A stretch of 64,000 nt of DNA from Sedimenticola hydrogenitrophicus. GTDB taxonomy: Bacteria; Pseudomonadota; Gammaproteobacteria; Chromatiales; Chromatiaceae. The position numbers and the translations under genes are program-made. The stretch lies in assembly GCF_029017505.1 (NCBI RefSeq), contig NZ_JAQGEI010000018.1:35596-99595 (forward strand), written 5' to 3'. Shown here one piece after another: positions 41,820 to 51,359 of this stretch (position 1 is the first letter of the stretch; each line of letters opens with the position of its first letter). The notes under the pieces are model-generated. The model was not told where the DNA came from, did not search any database, and saw only the letters and a list, made by a program, of their open reading frames with translations.

Positions 41820-42994
41820 GGGTATTAACTTTCACCACGCTATTTCCCAACGCATCGCAACCAAGACATGGAATATTTGTCGGAGAGCGGATTCGACAAT
41901 TGAATGAATATAAGGATGTTGAAATAAAGGTTGTTGCGCCTGTGCCCTGGTTTCCTTTCAAGCATAAAAAATTTGTAAAGTATGCTGTTTACGCGAACGT
42001 TCCGAGACAGGAGGAGTATTCCGGGATCCAGATTTATCATCCAAGATATCCAGTATTTCCCAAGATCGGCATGAATATCGCCCCATTACTTCTCGCAGGG
42101 TTCACCTATCAGTTGCTTAAAAAGATAGAACGAAAAGGGTATAACTTCGACCTGATCGATGCCCACTATTTTTATCCTGATGGTGTTGCAGCCGCAATTC
42201 TCGGTAACTGGCTTGATAAACCCGTAATGATAACTGCCAGAGGCAGTGATATTAACTTGATACCAAAATATTACCTTCCGCGGAAAATGATTAAATGGGC
42301 GGCTCATCGCGCAAAAAAAATAGCCGCTGTGTCAGAAAGTCTAAAATGTGAGTTGGCTGGCCTGGGGCTTGAGAAGTCAGAAATCGAAGTATTTAGAAAT
42401 GGTGTTGACCTCAATAAGTTTCGTCCACTCAATAGAACCCGTATTCGTCAGGAATTGAACCTGAGTAAATTTGTGTTACTTTCAGTGGGTAATCTTATCG
42501 AATTGAAGGGCCATCATCTCGTCATACAGGCGATGAATAAGCTTCCAGACTCCGTGCTTATGATAGTAGGCGAGGGTGAGATGCGCCATAAGCTGGAAAA
42601 ATTGGCACTACAGAGTGGAGTGGGTGACAGAGTCAGATTTCTGGATAACGTATCACAATCAGAACTTTGTAAGCTCTACAATGCAGCAGACGTACTGGTA
42701 CTCGCCTCTAGCAGGGAAGGTATGGCAAATGTGTTACTCGAATCCTTGGCTTGTGGCACACCCGTCATTGCTACCAATGTTGGTGGTAATCGGGAGGTGG
42801 TGCAGGATCGGGAGGTGGGTCTGATTCTCAAGACAAGAAGCGTAGAAGATATCGTATCGGGTATTCGAAGTTTAAAAAGCAGTTACCCCTCCAGAGATTC
42901 GGTAAGAAAATATGCCGAAACACTATCATGGAGTGAGATATCAAGTTCGATAAAAAAGAGTTTTAGCGAAATTTGTATGAGCAATGAATTCTAG
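41816..42994 (+). CDS. Glycosyltransferase family 4
   Basis: A 392-residue GT-B glycosyltransferase with TTG start (TTGAGGGTA) overlapping the preceding stop by 4 bp. The N-terminus LTFTTLFPNASQPRHGIFVG is typical of GT4 enzymes in exosortase-A and colanic-acid-like clusters. The donor domain shows VLLSVGNLIELKGHHLVIQA and SSREGMANVLLESLACGTPV. It would add one sugar to the lipid-linked unit in the cytosol. DNA here is AT-richer than in the core XrtA genes. Confidence 0.87.
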   Translation: MRVLTFTTLFPNASQPRHGIFVGERIRQLNEYKDVEIKVVAPVPWFPFKHKKFVKYAVYANVPRQEEYSGIQIYHPRYPVFPKIGMNIAPLLLAGFTYQLLKKIERKGYNFDLIDAHYFYPDGVAAAILGNWLDKPVMITARGSDINLIPKYYLPRKMIKWAAHRAKKIAAVSESLKCELAGLGLEKSEIEVFRNGVDLNKFRPLNRTRIRQELNLSKFVLLSVGNLIELKGHHLVIQAMNKLPDSVLMIVGEGEMRHKLEKLALQSGVGDRVRFLDNVSQSELCKLYNAADVLVLASSREGMANVLLESLACGTPVIATNVGGNREVVQDREVGLILKTRSVEDIVSGIRSLKSSYPSRDSVRKYAETLSWSEISSSIKKSFSEICMSNEF

Positions 42995-43255
42995 CATCAT
43001 GATTCATCTTGTCTATAGAGCGGGGATGATCTTATGGCAGGCAGGCTTCACTGCCACGGGCGGGCGTGAGCAGATCTACATAGCGGGCCTCCGTCCACAA
43101 AGTGATCAGGTTTTCCAAGGGGGACCACCGTGGTGCAACGGGCTGATCTCTCAGTATGTCTTTAAAGCAAGGCTTACCGGCGTTCGATATTGCCGTCTCT
43201 GGACGCTCTGTCCGGAGAGCGGAAATAGCTGGCTCAGCGGGAGGCAGTCCACGGT
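42995..43255. other. Gap between glycosyltransferase and O-ligase genes
   Basis: About 260 bp. A 91-codon frame (42984-43259) is open but has an unnatural composition (high W, C, R), no ribosome site and no family, so it is not called. The sequence is GC-richer than both neighbours, which hints at an insertion or gene remnant, but no repeat ends were found. Confidence 0.35.
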
Positions 43256-44533
43256 ATGAAAGCGCTACTGATACTGACTTTATTCATATTGGCTGGTATT
43301 AAGACACTGCAAGCGCCCCATATCGGAGTGTATCTAATGAGTTGGCTAGGATATATGAGCCCACACAGAATGGTTCCGTGGAGCTTCGTCTATTCTCTTC
43401 CGCTTTCGGCAGTTGCCTTCGCTTTAACCGTTGCCGGCTATCTCTTCTATAAGGAGAAGCCAAAGGATTGGTTTGCGCTACCTTTGGTACTCATCATACT
43501 CATGTTTGTCTGGGGGGGAATAAGCTCAGTAAATGCCATCTACGGCGATTTTTCCTATATCGAGTTGATGCGATTTTTCAAGATACAACTGATCATATTC
43601 CTGACAGTTATGATAATTAGATCAAAAACCCAAATAATAGGATTGGTATGGACAATATTCTTATCTATTGGCTTTTATGGGATAAAAGGAGGCGTATTTA
43701 CAATCTTGACTGCGGGGTCATTCCATGTCTGGGGGCCGGAAGGCTCCTTTATTGAGGGCAATAATGAAATCGGTTTGGCGCTCTTGATTGTATTACCCAT
43801 GGGGTATTTTCTATACCAACAGTACAGCAATAAATGGGTTAAATATGCGTTGATTGTGTCAATGCTGCTCATTATTGCATCGGTTGCCGGCACCCAATCG
43901 CGCGGTGCATTTTTAGCACTCATCTGCTCGGGAATATTTCTATGGTCAAAGAGCAAATCAAAACTGGCAATCGGGTCCCTGGTCCTTCTGGGCGTATTGG
44001 TCGCACTCCCTCTACTGCCACAGTCCTGGCACGATCGCATGGCCTCGATACAACATTATGAAGAGGATGCCTCTGCGATGGGAAGGATCAATGCGTGGAG
44101 TGTGGCCATCAACGTGGCCAATGACCGGTTCACGGGGGGGGGGTTCAATATGTTCCAGCCGGAAGTCTTCCACATCTATGCGCCGGATCCCAAAAATGTA
44201 CACGATGTCCATAGCATCTATTTTGAGGTGCTTGGCGAACTGGGTTATCCAGGATTGATTCTTTTTCTGATGATATTGGGAAGTATCTGGTTCGGTGCGC
44301 GGCGAAATATTCAACATGTCAGAAAAAGTGGAATACAGAAAGATCTATGGATAGTCCAATTAAACAGAATGCTGCAGGTCAGTTTGATAGCCTACATGAC
44401 AGGGGGAGCTTTTTTAGGTCTTGCGTACTGGGATTTGCCTTACCATGTCTTGGCTCTGACAATATGCTGTAAAAATTACCTCAAGGATGACCTTGTTGAA
44501 AAACAGTATCAGTTCGACACCAAAACTGCTTGA
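43256..44533 (+). CDS. Putative O-glycosylation ligase/polymerase, XrtA-associated
   Basis: A 425-residue inner-membrane protein with about 11 helices and a large loop, of the Wzy/O-antigen-ligase class. The N-terminus with GVYLMSWLGYMSPHRMVPWS and the Wzy_C-like segment AGTQSRGAFLALICSG plus FNMFQPEVFHIYAPDPKNVH and DVHSIYFEVLGELGYPGL match the exosortase-A-associated ligase (TIGR03097-type). It may polymerise the glycan or attach it to protein. It is the last gene of the plus-strand XrtA block and converges with a glycosyltransferase, 12 bp apart. Confidence 0.88.
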   Translation: MKALLILTLFILAGIKTLQAPHIGVYLMSWLGYMSPHRMVPWSFVYSLPLSAVAFALTVAGYLFYKEKPKDWFALPLVLIILMFVWGGISSVNAIYGDFSYIELMRFFKIQLIIFLTVMIIRSKTQIIGLVWTIFLSIGFYGIKGGVFTILTAGSFHVWGPEGSFIEGNNEIGLALLIVLPMGYFLYQQYSNKWVKYALIVSMLLIIASVAGTQSRGAFLALICSGIFLWSKSKSKLAIGSLVLLGVLVALPLLPQSWHDRMASIQHYEEDASAMGRINAWSVAINVANDRFTGGGFNMFQPEVFHIYAPDPKNVHDVHSIYFEVLGELGYPGLILFLMILGSIWFGARRNIQHVRKSGIQKDLWIVQLNRMLQVSLIAYMTGGAFLGLAYWDLPYHVLALTICCKNYLKDDLVEKQYQFDTKTA

Positions 44534-44545
44534 CAGACAATGTAT

Positions 44546-45940
44546 TTAACGGGCTTTATTCTTAACGGTCTGATCAAATAATGAAGCAAGTTTTTTACTG
44601 ATGGTGAGACGTTCGAACTGGGAGAGATAGGGTTGATTTACAGGGAGAGTAGTGGGAGTATCCTGCTGCAGTACCTCAAGTAACACTTTTTTACACAATT
44701 CCACTGACTCTACAGGTACGACAACTCCGGCATTTGATTTCTCAATAATGTCCTTGGTAGCACCTGAATCGCAGAGTGCAAATATGGGGCGCTTCGATGC
44801 GATATATTCGAAGAGTTTTCCAGGTATAACGCCATCCGACGTGGTGCCTGTATCTACAATTAGCAAAAGATAGTCCGCATTGACCTGAGCCCTCATGGCA
44901 TCATGGTATGAAACGTCACCATGAAATTGGTAGAGATGGTGGATCTCATACCGGTTGAGTATCTGGTTATACCGTTCCTGAATTTCAGGTGAAATGCCAC
45001 CATATATATGGACGCGAATTTTTTTTACGCATTCAGGCTGTTGCCGGTAAATCTGCCCAAGCGCCTCTGCGAATGAATAGCCGCGTCGGTTTTTAAAGAG
45101 TCTGCCGGTATATACAAAGCTGATTTCGTCCAACTCTTGCGTGGGCTTCCGCTCTTTCAAAAATGGTTCAAATACATCGCTGTCATATCCATTGGTGAGC
45201 GTTACCCATTGACATCGGGAAGATGAATGCAGCTCTCTCAAATATTGAGTTTTCTGTTCTGAGACGGAAATAACCACATCCGCCTTTTTAATCAGCTTCT
45301 TTTCAAGATAAACTTCGTAGCTATTGCGTAATGGATTAATCCATTCACGAAGCACATCACCTGTCCACAAATCACGGTAGTCAACAATCCAGGGTAAATT
45401 AGTTGCCAATTTGAGCTTATAGCCAGTGATGCACGCGCTAATAGGGGGAAGGCTGGTATATACCAAGTCAATGTTGTATTCATCTATTATTTTGAGTGCC
45501 TCCGTAAACGCTCTTCTGCTCCAGATAATATAGTCATCTGGAATGTGCACCCAATTTTTGAAAAAAGACTTGAAATGATCGAGCAAAATATCTTTTAGTG
45601 CATCGTTATGACGCCTTTGTCGAGTATTTTCGTGTGGCGTATGGCCAGTGGATTCACTCGCTTTGATATGATTTCGATGGACTAAACGTTTAACTTTTTG
45701 AATCAGTAATTCATCGTAGACATCATTTTTGACTCTGAAAACCTTTACATCATCGGGTATCTCATCCTCCAACTCGCAAAAATAATTGGGATCCGATGTG
45801 CTGTAATCCTGGGTCAGGACGTACGGTTGCCAACCAAATTGACGCATATGTTGTACGAATTTGGCGCTGCGAATACGGCCAATAGTCTTTAATGGTGGAA
45901 ATTCACCGGCTATTACAAGAACCTTCCTTCTATTTTTCAT
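44546..45940 (-). CDS. Glycosyltransferase, GT4-like
   Basis: A 464-residue GT-B protein. The acceptor domain begins VLVIAGEFPPLKTIGRIRSA, and the segment PWIVDYRDLWTGD is typical of this GT4 subgroup. The donor domain has FVYTGRLFKNRRGYSFAEAL and VIPGKLFEYIASKRPIFALC. It is related in layout to the enzyme at 60521 (both carry D-[FY]-R-D). The last two genes on this minus-strand pair overlap by 11 bp: its start lies inside the end of the gene at 45930. It presumably glycosylates the variable part of the polysaccharide. Confidence 0.85.
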   Translation of the reverse strand: MKNRRKVLVIAGEFPPLKTIGRIRSAKFVQHMRQFGWQPYVLTQDYSTSDPNYFCELEDEIPDDVKVFRVKNDVYDELLIQKVKRLVHRNHIKASESTGHTPHENTRQRRHNDALKDILLDHFKSFFKNWVHIPDDYIIWSRRAFTEALKIIDEYNIDLVYTSLPPISACITGYKLKLATNLPWIVDYRDLWTGDVLREWINPLRNSYEVYLEKKLIKKADVVISVSEQKTQYLRELHSSSRCQWVTLTNGYDSDVFEPFLKERKPTQELDEISFVYTGRLFKNRRGYSFAEALGQIYRQQPECVKKIRVHIYGGISPEIQERYNQILNRYEIHHLYQFHGDVSYHDAMRAQVNADYLLLIVDTGTTSDGVIPGKLFEYIASKRPIFALCDSGATKDIIEKSNAGVVVPVESVELCKKVLLEVLQQDTPTTLPVNQPYLSQFERLTISKKLASLFDQTVKNKAR

Positions 45941-47144
45941 TAGAAAGCTTTAGGCAGAGTTCGTTAAACAGCGAAGCACAATTATGGAAGCTCGAGCGAT
46001 TGGCAAATTCAATTCCGTTGTCGATTAATCTTTTACGTAATGTGTCATTAGAGTAAATCTTGATAATCGCTTTGGCAATCTCTTCTGGCTTAAAGGCATT
46101 GACAGAGATGCCGTTATATCCGTCTATAACTGCCTCAACGGCCCCGCCAGCCTTACCGCCGATTACCGGCTTGGCGCATGCGTTAGCCTCCAGAAAGACT
46201 AAACCAAAGCCTTCTGTATCCCCATCCGGCATCGTCCGGTTAGCCATAATAAACAAGTCGCATAGTCGGTAATGATCGACCAGTTCGGTTTCATCGATTC
46301 GGCCGGTGAGGGTGACATGGTCGTTCAGATCCAATTCATCAACCAAGTGTTTAAGCTCATCTTCATAGGGGCCGGTTCCAACTATCATGTAGTGAAGATT
46401 GGGGATCGACTGCAAGGCAAGCGGCAGGGCTTTCAGTGTGGTGTCGATTCCTTTTCTCGGCACCAACCGCCCCACGGTCAATAGAATGAACCTGTTTTTC
46501 AGGTCATACCGGTCGAGGAGCGCGTCAGGTTTCTCACTCGGACTGAATTTGTCCAAATCAACACCGTTTGGTATCAGTGTAATATCTGGATCGCTCAGAT
46601 TGAAACGGTTAATAAGGTACTCTTTAGTGAATTTACTTACTGCTACAATGGCGTCAGAATTTCTAAGATATTCTCCTCGACGTTTTCCATAGCGAAAAAA
46701 ATTCGTCTCTGTGGTGACCTCCTCGCCATGAATATAACTGATTACCTTGGTTCCATAAAAAAGTTTCGAAGCGCTGCCTAGCCAGCTTAAAGAGTTAAGT
46801 TCGCCAATACAGATCACATCAATATCGTATTTCTTGATGAGCAATGAGGTATAGATAAAAATCTTCAGCCGCTGGGGAAGATCATAACAAAGCGCCAAAA
46901 ATAGCGAATGCAACTTGGACCTGGATTGAACTACCAGTGGCCGCAGTAGTTTTAACCGAAAGATACTGAACGGAGCTGTCTTATCGTATTCCCTCCAGGC
47001 GAGCTCCACATTTGTTGCACAATGCCTTTTTGGTGCTAGTACGTATACAGCATGGTCGGGCGAGTGCCGGCAAAGCATTTCATAAACTACGGCAGAACCG
47101 CCACTGATTGGTGGGAAAAAGCTCGAAACCAGGAGGCACTTCAT
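45930..47144 (-). CDS. Glycosyltransferase family 4
   Basis: A 404-residue GT4 enzyme. The N-terminus KCLLVSSFFPPISGGSAVVY contains the GG loop; the donor side has LTVGRLVPRKGIDTTLKALP and DTEGFGLVFLEANACAKPVI with the E-x7-E pair. It is the first gene of a two-gene minus-strand operon. It is divergent from the deacetylase at 47270; the short AT-rich interval 47145-47269 should hold both promoters. The orientation flip relative to the XrtA block marks the start of the variable region. Confidence 0.88.
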   Translation of the reverse strand: MKCLLVSSFFPPISGGSAVVYEMLCRHSPDHAVYVLAPKRHCATNVELAWREYDKTAPFSIFRLKLLRPLVVQSRSKLHSLFLALCYDLPQRLKIFIYTSLLIKKYDIDVICIGELNSLSWLGSASKLFYGTKVISYIHGEEVTTETNFFRYGKRRGEYLRNSDAIVAVSKFTKEYLINRFNLSDPDITLIPNGVDLDKFSPSEKPDALLDRYDLKNRFILLTVGRLVPRKGIDTTLKALPLALQSIPNLHYMIVGTGPYEDELKHLVDELDLNDHVTLTGRIDETELVDHYRLCDLFIMANRTMPDGDTEGFGLVFLEANACAKPVIGGKAGGAVEAVIDGYNGISVNAFKPEEIAKAIIKIYSNDTLRKRLIDNGIEFANRSSFHNCASLFNELCLKLSNEK

Positions 47145-47269
47145 CTATTTATTTTTGCCCTTTAAGTAAATAATAACGTTCCTAATTGTTTAATAATGAA
47201 GTCTATCAGTATATGATGACAAATCAAGCACACAGTATATTATGGGATAGTCCAATAAAGGAAAATTCT

Positions 47270-48268
47270 ATGAGTTTTAGTGGGTTATTCAATTCGGACA
47301 GAGAGTGGTTCTGGCGTCTTTTGAAGATCGTAGCTCATATTATTGCGCCATTTGGGATGAGGAACAATATTACCATACTCATCTATCATCAGGTACTGCC
47401 CGTTAAAGACAATTTACGACAGGATTGTATTAATCGTGAAGAGTTTGATCAGCAAATGCGGATCATCAGCAAGCTTTTCAATGTGGTTACTATAGAAGAG
47501 GCTGCCAGGTATATCGAGCAAGGTAATATTCCACCCAGGACAATAGTAATCACCTTTGATGATGGGTATAGCGATAATTATCATGAAGCTCTTCCCATTT
47601 TAAAAAAATATGGATTGCCCGCGATATTCTATGTGGTTGGTGACGCAGTGCGTAGTGGGGCGTTGTGGAACGATACAGTATTTGAAATTATCAAGGCCAC
47701 GCGCCAACCTGAGATAGATTTAAGCGAATTGGGATTGGGCAAATATCCATTTTTATCGGATCGGGATAAACAAAATGTAATGAATCTTCTGATTGAAAAC
47801 TTAAAGACGCTTATGCCTGAAGAGCAGAAAAATAGAATCAACACATTGAAGGTCATCACTGGCAACGTCTCATTGACTACAAGAAATATGTTGACAAAAG
47901 ATGAATTGATTAGCTTGTCAGAAGAGAAAGGGATGACCATCGGTACACATACAATGCGACACCCTATGATGTCGTACATAGGTATAACCGATGCGCAGTC
48001 CGATGTTATTGAAGGGAAAGAGTATATAGAGAGCATTATCAATAAACCAATCCGGCACTTCTCCTATCCCTATGGAAAGTATGGCGAAAATTTTCATGCT
48101 GAGCATCTAAATATGATTGCTTCGCTTGGATTTAAAACGGCGGTTACAACCAATTGGGGGGCGGTAAACAAGAACAGCAGTCGCTACTTTCTACAAAGAT
48201 TTACCCCATGGGATAGAGACCCCCTGCGGTTCTTTTTGAGGATCTGTTGGAACTTCAATAAATCATGA
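47270..48268 (+). CDS. Polysaccharide deacetylase (NodB fold)
   Basis: A 332-residue carbohydrate esterase-4-type protein. Motif 1 is VITFDDGYSDNYHEALPILK, motif 2 is IGTHTMRHP (metal-binding H-x3-H-like) and a later motif is HFSYPYGKYGEN. No signal peptide is obvious, so it may act on cytosolic lipid-linked intermediates. The ATG at 47270 is supported by AAAGGA 8 nt upstream; the frame open to 47186 is less likely. Its stop overlaps the next gene (ATGA), coupling it to a GNAT-like enzyme, so deacetylation followed by acylation of the same sugar is an attractive inference. Confidence 0.87.
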   Translation: MSFSGLFNSDREWFWRLLKIVAHIIAPFGMRNNITILIYHQVLPVKDNLRQDCINREEFDQQMRIISKLFNVVTIEEAARYIEQGNIPPRTIVITFDDGYSDNYHEALPILKKYGLPAIFYVVGDAVRSGALWNDTVFEIIKATRQPEIDLSELGLGKYPFLSDRDKQNVMNLLIENLKTLMPEEQKNRINTLKVITGNVSLTTRNMLTKDELISLSEEKGMTIGTHTMRHPMMSYIGITDAQSDVIEGKEYIESIINKPIRHFSYPYGKYGENFHAEHLNMIASLGFKTAVTTNWGAVNKNSSRYFLQRFTPWDRDPLRFFLRICWNFNKS

Positions 48269-49353
48269 GTAGCGATATAACTCAATTTAAGCTTACCGCG
48301 TTTGATTCAGCTGATATTCCCGAAATAGCGCGTAAGTGGAAAGACAATGACCGCGTTTTGAGATTTGAACAAGCCTATATCTGGTATCAGGTACTGCTCA
48401 AGTATATAAAAAGCAAAAACGATATCGGCATGGTTGCTGTACTATTAAATGATGTTAATGATTTGGCGCTAGTGCTTCCTGTCATCTTTAGAAAAAAGTT
48501 TCTGTTTAATCAGATTGTGCCGATTGCCAACTACTACACCTCCCTATTCGAAATATTGGAACTTGATGATTCACCATCCGGCCCCACCTCTTATCGCACC
48601 CTGCTATCCAATCTGCTAGCAAACAGGGCATGGGATCAAATGACGTTGGGACCGATGGATAAAGGCGGTAAGTCATTTTCCCGGATAATTGAAGCATGCG
48701 AACAGTTGGGGATTCCCTATACTACCTATTATTGGTTTGATAATTACACACTAGACCTATCCAGTGTGGATTATGAAAACTATTATAACCAATTGCCTTC
48801 ACGTCTAAGGAACACCATCAAGCGGAAATCCAGGAAGCTGGAAGCCAGCTTTGATGGTTATGATTTCAAGATGATCAATGGAAGAGAGAATATCGATGAG
48901 GCAATTCGGAATTTCGAAACGGTCTATGACAGAAGCTGGAAGAAGAAAGAAGGTAACCCTGAATTTATACGTGAGTTTTCTACGCGTGCTGCTGAGGAGG
49001 GCTGGTTGCGGCTTGGGATCCTTAGATTGAATGGGCAGTTAGCGGCCGCTCAACTGTGGTATGTGAAGGATGGTATAGCGTCAATATTCAAACTCGCCCA
49101 TTGCGAAGAGTTTCGACAATATTCTGTCGGTACCCTTTTGTTCCATGAAATTATTAAAAATCTACTTTTGCATGAAGGAATAACTACAATCGATTTTTTG
49201 ATCGGTGATGATAATTATAAGAAAGATTGGGGTTTTAAAAAGAGGGAGCGTTGGGGAATTATGTTGATAAATAGTAAATCTATAGCTGGGAAGTTGCTCT
49301 ACTTAAGGCATATTGCCTTACCAAGGATTATACATTTTTCCCGACAAATATAG
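48265..49353 (+). CDS. GNAT/FemAB-like acyltransferase
   Basis: A 362-residue protein of the GNAT superfamily, FemAB/BioF2-like subgroup. The helix LPSRLRNTIKRKSRKLEASF and the core GWLRLGILRLNGQLAAAQLW are typical, followed by IDFLIGDDNYKKDWGFKKRE, the common ending of such transferases in exopolysaccharide loci. Donor (acyl-CoA or aminoacyl-tRNA) and acceptor are unknown. It overlaps the deacetylase gene by 4 bp, and a glycosyltransferase follows after 28 bp, forming a three-gene plus-strand unit. Confidence 0.84.
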   Translation: MSSDITQFKLTAFDSADIPEIARKWKDNDRVLRFEQAYIWYQVLLKYIKSKNDIGMVAVLLNDVNDLALVLPVIFRKKFLFNQIVPIANYYTSLFEILELDDSPSGPTSYRTLLSNLLANRAWDQMTLGPMDKGGKSFSRIIEACEQLGIPYTTYYWFDNYTLDLSSVDYENYYNQLPSRLRNTIKRKSRKLEASFDGYDFKMINGRENIDEAIRNFETVYDRSWKKKEGNPEFIREFSTRAAEEGWLRLGILRLNGQLAAAQLWYVKDGIASIFKLAHCEEFRQYSVGTLLFHEIIKNLLLHEGITTIDFLIGDDNYKKDWGFKKRERWGIMLINSKSIAGKLLYLRHIALPRIIHFSRQI

Positions 49354-49381
49354 AGATATCAGTAATCAGGATTCTATTTCT

Positions 49382-50554
49382 ATGACTCGAATTCCAATCA
49401 TTGCTTTTGCCAGCCATCCATGGGACGAACTCCAATGGATGAATAGGCAGCATATACTGTCAAGATTGGCGGGAATGGGGTGGCCAGTATACTACTGTAC
49501 AGGATGCCTTGATCTGTGGGATCGCCATCAGCTTGATTGGCAGGAGGCCACGCTTTTTCATCATAATGTGAAAATGGATAAAGTTAATATAGTGAGGGCG
49601 GGGAGAGTATTTCCTACCTGGCTCAAATCACCGATAACCACGCAAGCTGCTATTCGCTTTTATTGCAGGTATATCAGGCAAGCTGCTGGTATCCGGAATG
49701 ATAATTTCATTGTTGCTAATTTTAATCCGATTTACTGGCCCTATGTAAAAGAGTTGAATGCTCGATATAATCATTTTCATGCATACGATATGTATTGGAT
49801 GCAAGGAGCTTGGACTGCTAATAATGAATTGTTCATGAAGCAATGTCTCAATGCCAGTAATCTTGTCACCGCATCGTCTCAGCATCTATGTGATGTATTA
49901 TTGGAAAAGTATCATGTTACAGCGGAATGTGTAGAGAACGGTGGAGATGTAGCGCTGTTCGCCGATGTCAATGTGTCCGAGCCAGAAGACATTCGACAAA
50001 TCCCACATCCGCGAATCGGTCATATCAGCTCATTCAATCGAAAATTGGATTTGAGAGTTGTCGCTGCTGTTGTCCGCAACCGGCCTGACTGGCATTGGGT
50101 ATTTGTTGGGAGGGTCGAACACAAAGAGCTTCTTGGAGATACCTATAATGCTGAGGCCTATAAAGTATTATGTGAGTTACCTAATGTCCACTTGCTAGGT
50201 GAGCGCCATCGGGGCCTGATTCCAGCTTATAACCATCATTTCGATATTCTTACTTCAGTGATCCGCAAAGATTCGGGTGCATGGGGGCATGTGGCTTTTC
50301 CACTAAAATTGGTAGAATACTTGGCAACAGGTAAACCGATAGTTTCATCACCATTGAGATGTATTAATGACTATTTCAGTGGCGTTATTCAAGTCGCAAA
50401 TTCGGCTTCAGAGTGGGAGCAGAAGATTGAATTTGCCTTACTGGAACCCAGCATGGAGTTATCACATCGACGTCGTACCATCGCTCAACAGCATTCATGG
50501 GACGCTCGCGTCCAGCTATTAGAAAATCACTATCACCTATATTTTGGTATATAA
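49382..50554 (+). CDS. Glycosyltransferase (GT4-like)
   Basis: A 390-residue GT-B protein starting MTRIPIIAFASHPWDELQWM. It contains HAYDMYWMQGAWTANNELFM in the acceptor half and WHWVFVGRVEHKELLGD plus AFPLKLVEYLATGKPIVSSP in the donor half. This resembles glycosyltransferases often annotated simply as 'glycosyltransferase' in capsule clusters. The earlier in-frame start at 49313 lies within the previous gene, so ATG 49382 is used. It ends the short plus-strand unit; the next gene is convergent after 112 bp. Confidence 0.82.
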   Translation: MTRIPIIAFASHPWDELQWMNRQHILSRLAGMGWPVYYCTGCLDLWDRHQLDWQEATLFHHNVKMDKVNIVRAGRVFPTWLKSPITTQAAIRFYCRYIRQAAGIRNDNFIVANFNPIYWPYVKELNARYNHFHAYDMYWMQGAWTANNELFMKQCLNASNLVTASSQHLCDVLLEKYHVTAECVENGGDVALFADVNVSEPEDIRQIPHPRIGHISSFNRKLDLRVVAAVVRNRPDWHWVFVGRVEHKELLGDTYNAEAYKVLCELPNVHLLGERHRGLIPAYNHHFDILTSVIRKDSGAWGHVAFPLKLVEYLATGKPIVSSPLRCINDYFSGVIQVANSASEWEQKIEFALLEPSMELSHRRRTIAQQHSWDARVQLLENHYHLYFGI

Positions 50555-50666
50555 GTTCAATATCTTACTTTGACTGTCAAGGCTTAACAAGATCGCCTAA
50601 AAAGGTTTTATTAGATACCATCCATGCATGCTTCAGATACTCTTGTTGAGCAATATCCTTACCCCG

Positions 50667-51359
50667 TTATTTTTTGTAACCAGTAAAAATATACCACCCA
50701 CCTACCGTGTCAAAATCGCCTAGCCCAAGTAGCTCAATCAATCGCTTTGGGCGATAACGGTTCCAGCGAATCATTTTGAGTCTATTTGACAGGGAAATAT
50801 CCTCGATCACCGGCTTTTTAATGATTTTCAATGAGTCAATTTGGATGATATCACCATATCTGGATATCACTTCATTTTCATTTTTGAAGTGTCTTACATG
50901 GTATGGGGAGTCGAAATTCGGAACACTGCAAATACAGAAGGTCCCCGATTTCCACATACTCATTATATCGAGATCTTGTTCGACATGTTCAAGCACTTCG
51001 GTGCATATGATCGTATCGTAATCACAGAGATAACTCTTTTTATGGGTAGCATCACCAATATGGAAAACATCTGAACGGCCGGTTCGCATCCTGGCATAAT
51101 CAACAGCGACACCTGAAAAATCAAAGCCTCGGTAAATCATGTTTGTGGTATCAAACAGATAGTGAGCGAATCCACCTGATCCACAACCCACCTCGAGAAT
51201 CCTGTTATCCCGATTTTTATCTAGGATCCGTTTTACATGTTTGTAGAGGGGGAAGTAACATGATTTATAGTAAGGTAAGCCATAGGCTCCAGACTCTTGA
51301 TTTGACGCGTACATCTCGTCATAGGTATTACTGTTCTGAACTTTCTTTTCAGGATTCAT
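50667..51359 (-). CDS. Class I SAM-dependent methyltransferase
   Basis: A 230-residue methyltransferase. Motif I is ILEVGCGSGGFAHYLFD (about 53-69), the acidic residue of motif II lies in RGFDFSG, and motif IV is DTIICTEVLEHVEQD. No signal peptide. It probably methylates a sugar of the polysaccharide in the cytosol, as inferred from its neighbours. Its start overlaps the end of the flippase gene by 11 bp on the same strand, so the two are co-translated. Confidence 0.87.
   Translation of the reverse strand: MNPEKKVQNSNTYDEMYASNQESGAYGLPYYKSCYFPLYKHVKRILDKNRDNRILEVGCGSGGFAHYLFDTTNMIYRGFDFSGVAVDYARMRTGRSDVFHIGDATHKKSYLCDYDTIICTEVLEHVEQDLDIMSMWKSGTFCICSVPNFDSPYHVRHFKNENEVISRYGDIIQIDSLKIIKKPVIEDISLSNRLKMIRWNRYRPKRLIELLGLGDFDTVGGWYIFTGYKK

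Noticed and set aside
42984..43259. 91-codon frame between glycosyltransferase and ligase
   Set aside because: No ribosome site, unusual composition and no family; kept as an unexplained gap.
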